Shown piece by piece: positions 31,472-38,450 of a DNA stretch of 38,450 nt; the stretch's first letter is position 1, and each line of letters begins with the position of its first letter. The notes under the pieces are model-generated. The model was not told the origin of the DNA. It did not search any database and worked only from the letters and a program-made list of their open reading frames with translations. Origin of the DNA: Clostridiales bacterium (GTDB lineage Bacteria; Bacillota; Clostridia; Oscillospirales; CAG-272); NCBI GenBank assembly GCA_012519315.1, contig JAAYQM010000043.1:1-38450 (forward strand). The letters run 5' to 3'. The position numbers were made by a program, and so were the translations under genes.

Positions 31472-34201
31472 GAAGCGGTGGACGCCTTGATTGACAACGG
31501 ACGGCGGGGAAAGCCGGTAACCGGTCCGAACAACCGCCCCTTGAAATCCCTTTCCGAGATGCTCAGAGGAAAGCAGGGACGCTTCCGCCAGAACCTTCTC
31601 GGCAAGCGTGTTGACTATTCCGGCCGTTCGGTTATCGTTGTCGGTCCCGAGCTGAAGCTCTATCAGTGCGGTCTGCCGAAGGAAATGGCTCTTGAGCTTT
31701 TCAAGCCCTTTGTTATGAAGCGCCTTGTGGAAACCCAGAAGGCCTCTAATATAAAAGAAGCTAAAAAGAAGGTTGACAAGGTCAACAATGAGGTGTGGGA
31801 CGCCCTTGAAAATGTGATTAAGGAGCATCCTGTCCTGCTTAACCGTGCCCCCACCCTCCACAGACTCTCGATTCAGGCCTTTGAGCCGGTTTTGGTTGAG
31901 GGAAGAGCCATTAAGCTCCACCCCTTGGTATGTACCGCCTTTAACGCCGACTTTGACGGTGACCAGATGCCGGTGCACGTACCTCTTTCGGCAGAGGCAC
32001 AGGCGGAGGCGCGTTTTCTGATGCTTTCTGCCAATAACCTCCTGAAGCCGGTGGACGGTCGTGCCGTAACCATTCCGTCCCAGGATATGGTTCTCGGCTC
32101 GTTCTACCTCACTATAGTACGAGAGGATTCTCTCGGTGCAGGTAAGACCTTCCGCGATTTTAACGAGGCCGTCATGGCCTATGAGAATAAACAGCTCAGC
32201 CTTCATGCTCCGATTTATGTCAGGGCTACCAGAGAGGTTGACGGCGAGCTTCGTTCAAAGATTATCAAATGTACTCTTGGGCGCATGATCTTTAACAATC
32301 AAATCCCCCAGGACCTCGGCTTTGTGGATAGAAGCGACCCTGAAAAGATGTTTGACCTTGAGGTTGATTTTGTAACCACAAAGAAGGAATTGAGCGAGAT
32401 CGTTGACCGTTGCATCAAGATGAAGGGTCTTTCGGTTGCCGCCAGGGTTTTGGATAACATTAAGGCAATGGGCTTTAAATACTCTACAGAGAGCGGTATC
32501 TCCATCTCGGTTTATGATATGACAATACCTCCGGAAAAGGAGAGCCTGATTAAGGAGGCTGAGGCAAAGGTTTTGAAGATTACTCAGCACTTCCATCGCG
32601 GTATGCTTTCCGAGGAGGAGCGGTATGCGAATGTTATTAAGATTTGGGAACAAACAACCAATGAAGTGACCGCCGCTTTGCAGAGGAATCTTAACAAGGA
32701 TAACGACATCAAGATGATGATCGACTCCGGCGCACGAGGCAACACCAACCAGATGCGTAAGCTTGCCGGAATGCGCGGTCTTATGTTTGCCACAAGCGGT
32801 AAGACGATGGAAATCCCGATTAAATCCAACTTCCGCGAGGGACTCAATGTGATTGAGTACTTCATAGGCGCCCGCGGATCTCGTAAGAGCCTTTCGGATA
32901 CGGCGCTGCGTACCGCCGACTCCGGATACCTTACACGCCGTCTTGTTGATGTTTCACAGGATGTGATCATCCGTGAGGCGGACTGCGGAACCGACGAGGG
33001 AATCTGGGTATCGGATATCACCGACGGCAGCGATATTATCGAGCCGTTGAGGGACAGACTGATCGGTCGCTTTACCATCCATGATATAATAGATCCGCAA
33101 ACGGGCGAGCTTATTGCCCCGAAGGGGACCATGCTGGATGAAAAGATGGTGAAAAAGATCATCGCCTGCGGCATTGAAAAGGTCTATATTCGCTCTATTC
33201 TGCGCTGCCGTGCAAAGCGTGGAATCTGCGCCCGCTGCTACGGCTCCGACCTTGCGTCGGGTCAGCCGGTTAATGTGGGGGAGGCGGTTGGTATCATTGC
33301 CGCCCAGTCGATCGGAGAGCCCGGCACACAGCTTACTATGCGTACCTTCCATACCGGAGGTGTTGCGGGAGCGGATATCACCCAGGGTCTGCCCCGTATC
33401 GAGGAGCTGTTTGAGGCGCGCCGTCCCAAAAAAACTGCCGTTATCTCGGAGGTTAACGGAACTGTTTCACTCCAGGATGACAAGCGTATGCGTCATATCG
33501 TCATTAAGGATTCCTCCAGAGAAGAGGATACTGTTTATCAGATTCCGTACGGCATGAGAATCATTGTTGCCGACGGCGAGTTTGTCACCCGCGGTCAGCC
33601 CCTGACCGAAGGGTATATGAACCCCTCCGACATCCTGAAAATCAGCGGTCTTGAGGCTGTTTACGACTATATTATCCGCGAGGTGCAGCGTGTTTACCGT
33701 ATCCAGGCGGTTGAGATCAACGATAAGCATATCGAGATTATCGCCCGTCAGATGACCCGAAAGGTCCGCGTGGAGGATCCGGGAGACACTGCGCTCCTTG
33801 TCGGATCCCTTGTGGATATAAATGAGTTTGAGTCCGAAAACGAGGCAATTCAGGCACGGATAGATGCCGGAGAGAGGGATCTTTGCCTTGCCACATCCTC
33901 GCCGGTGCTGCTCGGTATCACCAAGGCCTCCCTGCTTACCGAATCCTTCCTGTCTGCCGCCTCCTTCCAGGAGACAACAAAGGTTCTTACCGAGGCTGCC
34001 ATTAAGGGCAAGGTGGATCACCTCCTCGGACTTAAGGAAAATGTTATCATCGGCAAGCTGATTCCCGCCGGAACCGGCCTTGAGTTCTACCGCAACGTCG
34101 AAGTTGTGCCCGTCGCCAAGCTTGAATCAAAGGAAGGGGAGGCGGCTGCCGAGGGGCTTGCACTTGCAGAGGAAAATGCCCTTGAATCGGCGCGCGTATA
34201 A
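31472..34201 (+). CDS. rpoC: RNA polymerase beta' subunit, C-terminal part, same frame after the TAG
   Basis: [18 protein letters not shown]..., catalytic [20 protein letters not shown]; first usable in-frame start is GTG at 31478. Confidence 0.93.
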   Translation, partial: EAVDALIDNGRRGKPVTGPNNRPLKSLSEMLRGKQGRFRQNLLGKRVDYSGRSVIVVGPELKLYQCGLPKEMALELFKPFVMKRLVETQKASNIKEAKKKVDKVNNEVWDALENVIKEHPVLLNRAPTLHRLSIQAFEPVLVEGRAIKLHPLVCTAFNADFDGDQMPVHVPLSAEAQAEARFLMLSANNLLKPVDGRAVTIPSQDMVLGSFYLTIVREDSLGAGKTFRDFNEAVMAYENKQLSLHAPIYVRATREVDGELRSKIIKCTLGRMIFNNQIPQDLGFVDRSDPEKMFDLEVDFVTTKKELSEIVDRCIKMKGLSVAARVLDNIKAMGFKYSTESGISISVYDMTIPPEKESLIKEAEAKVLKITQHFHRGMLSEEERYANVIKIWEQTTNEVTAALQRNLNKDNDIKMMIDSGARGNTNQMRKLAGMRGLMFATSGKTMEIPIKSNFREGLNVIEYFIGARGSRKSLSDTALRTADSGYLTRRLVDVSQDVIIREADCGTDEGIWVSDITDGSDIIEPLRDRLIGRFTIHDIIDPQTGELIAPKGTMLDEKMVKKIIACGIEKVYIRSILRCRAKRGICARCYGSDLASGQPVNVGEAVGIIAAQSIGEPGTQLTMRTFHTGGVAGADITQGLPRIEELFEARRPKKTAVISEVNGTVSLQDDKRMRHIVIKDSSREEDTVYQIPYGMRIIVADGEFVTRGQPLTEGYMNPSDILKISGLEAVYDYIIREVQRVYRIQAVEINDKHIEIIARQMTRKVRVEDPGDTALLVGSLVDINEFESENEAIQARIDAGERDLCLATSSPVLLGITKASLLTESFLSAASFQETTKVLTEAAIKGKVDHLLGLKENVIIGKLIPAGTGLEFYRNVEVVPVAKLESKEGEAAAEGLALAEENALESARV

Positions 34202-34329
34202 AGCCCTGTCCTCGGGAGGGTGACTGAAAGGTCACCCCCCGGGATAATATCGGGGATAAAAACGCGATTTCGACCTTTGTTCGGAATATATTGCTTTTCC
34301 CAATTGCAAGGGACAGAGAATAATTGTGC

Positions 34330-34359
34330 TTGACAAATGGGAATTATTAATGATATAAT
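34330..34359 (+). promoter_or_regulatory. Putative str operon (rpsL-rpsG-fusA-tuf) promoter
   Basis: TTGACA (34330-34335), 18-nt spacer, TATAAT (34354-34359). Confidence 0.75.
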
Positions 34360-34506
34360 ATGATGTCGCATTTTATGCGGCTAGGTTGTTTTGCGCAGTT
34401 TTGCAGCACATCCGAAAATGATACGAACCCTTTTTTTATAATTTTTTACAAAGTTATAGAAAAGGTAAAGTATAAACATTTATAATTACAGAAAAGGAGG
34501 GAAGAC

Positions 34507-34917
34507 ATGCCAACCTTTAACCAGCTTGTTAAAAAAGGGCGGACAAAATCGGTGTATAAATCTAAGGCACCCGCATTGCAAAGGGGCTTTAACACCCTGA
34601 CTAATGCACCTACCGAACACAGTTCTCCCCAAAAAAGAGGCGTATGTACAAAGGTTACCACAACAAGCCCGAAGAAGCCGAACTCTGCGCTTCGTAAGAT
34701 CGCAAGAGTAAGACTTACAAACGGGGTTGAAGCGACAGCCTACATTCCGGGTATCGGCCACAATCTTCAGGAACACTCTGTTGTTCTGATAAGAGGCGGA
34801 AGAGTTCGCGACCTTCCCGGTGTACGCTACCACATTATTCGTGGTGCTCTTGACGCTCAAGGAGTTGCCAAGCGTATGCAGGGTCGCTCCAAATACGGCG
34901 CAAAGCGCCCAAAATAA
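34507..34917 (+). CDS. rpsL: 30S ribosomal protein S12
   Basis: [12 protein letters not shown]...[31 protein letters not shown]; strong AAAGGAGG upstream. Confidence 0.97.
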   Translation: MPTFNQLVKKGRTKSVYKSKAPALQRGFNTLTNAPTEHSSPQKRGVCTKVTTTSPKKPNSALRKIARVRLTNGVEATAYIPGIGHNLQEHSVVLIRGGRVRDLPGVRYHIIRGALDAQGVAKRMQGRSKYGAKRPK

Positions 34918-35095
34918 GATGAGGCTTACCGTATTTTAAAATACGGACGTTTGTGCCGTCAGCGCTGTAACCTGCAACTGTAAATATAAATGTTTATATG
35001 TCTACAAGTTTCACACGCATCCGACGAGCACTTGCGAAAGAAGTCTTTCGAGTACCTGTGATATCATTACTATATTGGTGAAGGAGGGAAGAACA

Positions 35096-35566
35096 GTGCC
35101 AAGAAGAAGCAAAATAGCAAAAAGAGATGTGCTGCCCGATCCGCTGTACAATTCAAAACTTGTCACAAAGCTGATTAACAACATTATGTATGATGGCAAG
35201 AAAGGTATTGCACAGAAGATCGTTTATGATGCCTTTGCGATAGTTGAGGCGAAGGTTGGGCAGAATCCTCTGGAGGTTTTTGTAGAGGCTCTTGACAACG
35301 TCATGCCTCAGCTTGAGGTAAAGGCGCGCCGCGTCGGTGGTTCCACCTATCAGGTTCCGCTGGAAGTAAGACCCCAGAGACGCCAAACACTCGGCCTGCG
35401 CTGGATGACAAACTATTCCAGATTGCGCGGCGAGAAAACAATGGCCGAGAGATTAGCCGCCGAAATCATTGATGCTAAAAATGGAGCAGGCGGAGCATTT
35501 AAGAAAAAAGAAGAAACGCACAGAATGGCTGAGGCTAACAAGGCCTTTGCACATTACAGATATTGA
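35096..35566 (+). CDS. rpsG: 30S ribosomal protein S7
   Basis: (V)[33 protein letters not shown] start at 35096 with GAAGGAGGG upstream; track ORF begins at 35075. Confidence 0.97.
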   Translation: MPRRSKIAKRDVLPDPLYNSKLVTKLINNIMYDGKKGIAQKIVYDAFAIVEAKVGQNPLEVFVEALDNVMPQLEVKARRVGGSTYQVPLEVRPQRRQTLGLRWMTNYSRLRGEKTMAERLAAEIIDAKNGAGGAFKKKEETHRMAEANKAFAHYRY

Positions 35567-35629
35567 TTCGACAATCGATCTGTTTGTAGCATGCACAAAG
35601 CCCCCGTTCCTTGAAAGGAGACAGATTTA

Positions 35630-37705
35630 ATGCCAAGGGAATACCCACTTGAGCAAACCCGTAATATCGGCATTATGGCTCACATTGATGCCGGAAAAAC
35701 TACAACTTCCGAAAGAATTTTGTTCTATACAGGAAAGACGCACAAACTCGGCGAAGTGCACGAGGGCGCTGCGACTATGGACTGGATGGAGCAGGAGCAG
35801 GAGCGTGGTATTACTATCACATCGGCTGCCACCACCTGTTATTGGAAAGACAATAGAATCAATATAATCGACACACCCGGTCACGTGGACTTTACCGTTG
35901 AGGTTGAGCGTTCTCTACGAGTGCTGGACGGATCGGTAACCGTTTTTTGTGCCAAGGGCGGTGTCGAGCCTCAGTCTGAAACCGTATGGAGACAGGCTGA
36001 TAAATACGGAGTTCCGCGTTTGGCCTATATCAACAAAATGGACATAACAGGCGCAGATTTCTTCCGTGTTGTCGATATGATCAAAAACCGGCTTGGTGCC
36101 AGAGCTGTGCCGATTCAGCTCCCGATTGGAAAAGAGGATAAATTTCGTGGCATTATCGACCTCATTGAAATGGAAGCGGATGTCTATTATGATGATCTAG
36201 GCAAGGATATGCGCATTGAGCCTGTTCCGGAAGATATGAAGGAAATGGCCGAGGCATACCGTGCCGAGCTTATTGAGGCAGTTGCTGAAACAGACGAGGA
36301 TCTCTTTGAAAAGTACTGCAACGGCGAGGAATTTACAATCGAAGAGTTGAAAAAAGCGATCAGAAGTGCTACAATAGCAAATAAGATCGTACCGGTTATC
36401 TGCGGCACCTCTTATAAGAATAAGGGTGTTCAGAAGCTGCTTGATGCTATCGTCGATTATATGCCTTGTCCCACCGATATCCCCGCTATCAAGGGTATTG
36501 ATCCCGTCAGCGGTGAGGAGGGTGAGAGACATTCGGACGATAACGAGCCTTTCTCCGCTCTCGCATTCAAGATTATGACCGACCCGTTTGTGGGAAAACT
36601 CTGCTTTTTCAGAGTTTATTCCGGTTGTGTCCGGTCGGGATCAACCGTTTACAACTCGTCAAAAAATTCAAGAGAGCGTTTCGGGCGCATCCTTAAGATG
36701 CACTCCAATGAGCGTAGAGATATCGATGCCTGCTATGCGGGAGACATTGCCGCCGTTGTCGGCGTTAAAAATGTCAGCACAGGTGACACCTTCTGTGATG
36801 AAAAAGCACCGATTATTCTCGAGTCGATGGAGTTCCCGGAGCCTGTTATTCGAGTAGCTATTGAACCGAGGACCAAGGCCGGTCAGGAAAAGATGGGGAT
36901 CGCTCTTTCAAAGCTTGCTGAGGAAGATCCGACCTTCCGTTCTTATACCGATGACGATACCGGTCAGACCATTATTGCCGGAATGGGTGAATTGCACCTT
37001 GAGATTATTGTTGACCGTCTTCTCCGGGAGTTTAAGGTAGAAGCCAACGTCGGCAAGCCTCATGTTGCATACAAGGAGACCATCCGCAAGAGTGTTGAGC
37101 AGGATACCAAATATGCCCGTCAGTCCGGCGGTAAGGGTCAGTACGGTCATGTCAAGATTCTTATCGAGCCTAACGAGCCGGGTAAGGGATATGAGTTTAT
37201 CAACAAAATCACGGGCGGTGTTATTCCGAAGGAGTATATCGGTCCGGTAGATGCCGGTATTCAGGGCGCCATGCAGGCGGGAGTGCTGGCAGGATATAAT
37301 GTCGTTGACGTAAAGGTCACCCTTTATGACGGCTCATATCATGAGGTTGACAGCTCGGAGATGGCCTTTAAGATTGCCGCATCAATTGCATTCAAGGAAG
37401 CTATGCGTCGTGCCGACCCGGTGTTGACCGAGCCGATTATGAAGGTTATTGTTACCGTTGCGGACGAGTATATGGGAGATGTTATCGGCGATCTGAACTC
37501 TCGTCGCGGACAGATTATCAGCATGGATCCTGTTGCAGGCGGTCAGGCGATCACTGCCCATGTTCCGCTGTCTGAGATGTTCGGTTATGCCACCACTCTT
37601 CGCTCTAAAACCCAGGGACGCGGTACCTATTCTATGGAGCCCAGTCATTTTGCGGAGGTTCCGAAGTCGATCCAGGATACAATTATTCAATCCAGAGGGA
37701 ACTAA
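35630..37705 (+). CDS. fusA: Elongation factor G
   Basis: [46 protein letters not shown], full length. Confidence 0.97.
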   Translation: MPREYPLEQTRNIGIMAHIDAGKTTTSERILFYTGKTHKLGEVHEGAATMDWMEQEQERGITITSAATTCYWKDNRINIIDTPGHVDFTVEVERSLRVLDGSVTVFCAKGGVEPQSETVWRQADKYGVPRLAYINKMDITGADFFRVVDMIKNRLGARAVPIQLPIGKEDKFRGIIDLIEMEADVYYDDLGKDMRIEPVPEDMKEMAEAYRAELIEAVAETDEDLFEKYCNGEEFTIEELKKAIRSATIANKIVPVICGTSYKNKGVQKLLDAIVDYMPCPTDIPAIKGIDPVSGEEGERHSDDNEPFSALAFKIMTDPFVGKLCFFRVYSGCVRSGSTVYNSSKNSRERFGRILKMHSNERRDIDACYAGDIAAVVGVKNVSTGDTFCDEKAPIILESMEFPEPVIRVAIEPRTKAGQEKMGIALSKLAEEDPTFRSYTDDDTGQTIIAGMGELHLEIIVDRLLREFKVEANVGKPHVAYKETIRKSVEQDTKYARQSGGKGQYGHVKILIEPNEPGKGYEFINKITGGVIPKEYIGPVDAGIQGAMQAGVLAGYNVVDVKVTLYDGSYHEVDSSEMAFKIAASIAFKEAMRRADPVLTEPIMKVIVTVADEYMGDVIGDLNSRRGQIISMDPVAGGQAITAHVPLSEMFGYATTLRSKTQGRGTYSMEPSHFAEVPKSIQDTIIQSRGN

Positions 37706-37782
37706 TAATAATACAAATTCGGCATAAGCTGAAAATTGAAAATATGGATTTAGAAATCAATTAACTTAGGAGGATATTAGAA

Positions 37783-38450
37783 ATGGCAAAGCAAAAATTC
37801 GAAAGAACGAAACCCCATGTAAATATCGGTACTATCGGTCACGTTGACCATGGCAAGACGACTCTTACCGCAGCTATAACCAAGACCCTGGCCCTCGCTA
37901 GCGAGCAGAACGAATTCCTTGCATACGATCAGATCGATAACGCACCGGAGGAAAAGGCAAGAGGTATTACAATCAATACCCGCCATGTTGAGTATCAGAC
38001 CGAGAGCCGCCACTATGCACACGTGGACTGCCCCGGGCACGCCGACTATGTTAAAAACATGATCACCGGTGCTGCTCAGATGGACGGTGCCATCCTTGTT
38101 GTTGCAGGAACTGACGGTCCTCTCCAGCAGACCCGCGAGCACGTTCTGCTTGCTCGTCAGGTTGGCGTTCCCGCAATCGTTGTATTTATGAACAAGTGTG
38201 ATCTGGTTGATGACCCCGAGCTTCTCGACCTCGTTGAGATGGAAATTCGTGACCTTCTCTCCGAGTACGACTTCCCGGGCGACGATACCCCTGTTATCAG
38301 AGGTTCTGCAAGAGATGCTCTGACCTCCACCAATACCGATACCACACAGCCCGAATATCAGCCCATCCTTGAGCTTATGCAGGCTGTTGACAGCTTTATT
38401 CCCACTCCTGACAGAAAGAGCGACATGCCCTTCCTTATGCCTGTTGAGGA
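37783..38450 (+). CDS. tuf: Elongation factor Tu (3' truncated by window end)
   Basis: [71 protein letters not shown] upstream; open to base 38450. Confidence 0.97.
   Translation, partial: MAKQKFERTKPHVNIGTIGHVDHGKTTLTAAITKTLALASEQNEFLAYDQIDNAPEEKARGITINTRHVEYQTESRHYAHVDCPGHADYVKNMITGAAQMDGAILVVAGTDGPLQQTREHVLLARQVGVPAIVVFMNKCDLVDDPELLDLVEMEIRDLLSEYDFPGDDTPVIRGSARDALTSTNTDTTQPEYQPILELMQAVDSFIPTPDRKSDMPFLMPVE

Overview
38.45 kb of a Firmicutes/Clostridia-type chromosome. The content is mostly housekeeping. Left part: rpsT and a minus-strand run murD > three tandem M42 aminopeptidase paralogs > methionine gamma-lyase-like protein > lipoprotein > cysteine desulfurase. Middle: RNase P RNA (rnpB), a TPP riboswitch with a terminator controlling a ThiT-like transporter, a ketopantoate reductase-like gene, a DUF368/flavodoxin/DUF2179-type cluster, an orphan oligopeptide-type SBP, pyrimidine-nucleoside phosphorylase, a B12-binding radical SAM protein, a K+/H+ antiporter, an FAD oxidoreductase, a YozG-type HTH/DUF2975 pair, glyQS-type glycyl-tRNA synthetase and a divergent LCP-family protein. 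Right part: rpoB, rpoC, rpsL, rpsG, fusA and a truncated tuf. The most striking anomaly is a single in-frame amber codon (TAG at 31469-31471) inside rpoC. It replaces the Gln of the conserved NEKRMLQEAVDAL stretch and splits beta' into 289-codon and 907-codon ORFs in the same frame. Five other genes in the window end in TAG, so wholesale TAG reassignment is unlikely. The remaining options are sequence error, nonsense variant, suppression/readthrough or translational restart. Other observations: a long acidic RpoB C-terminal tail, structured leaders and intercistronic hairpins around rpoB/rpoC/rpsL/rpsG, near-matching rpoB and rpsL promoters, an rnpB -35 box overlapping the thiT stop codon, and an LCP protein with an altered catalytic motif. 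I found no CRISPR array, phage, transposon or defence system. No searches were run; family names come from sequence-motif recognition.
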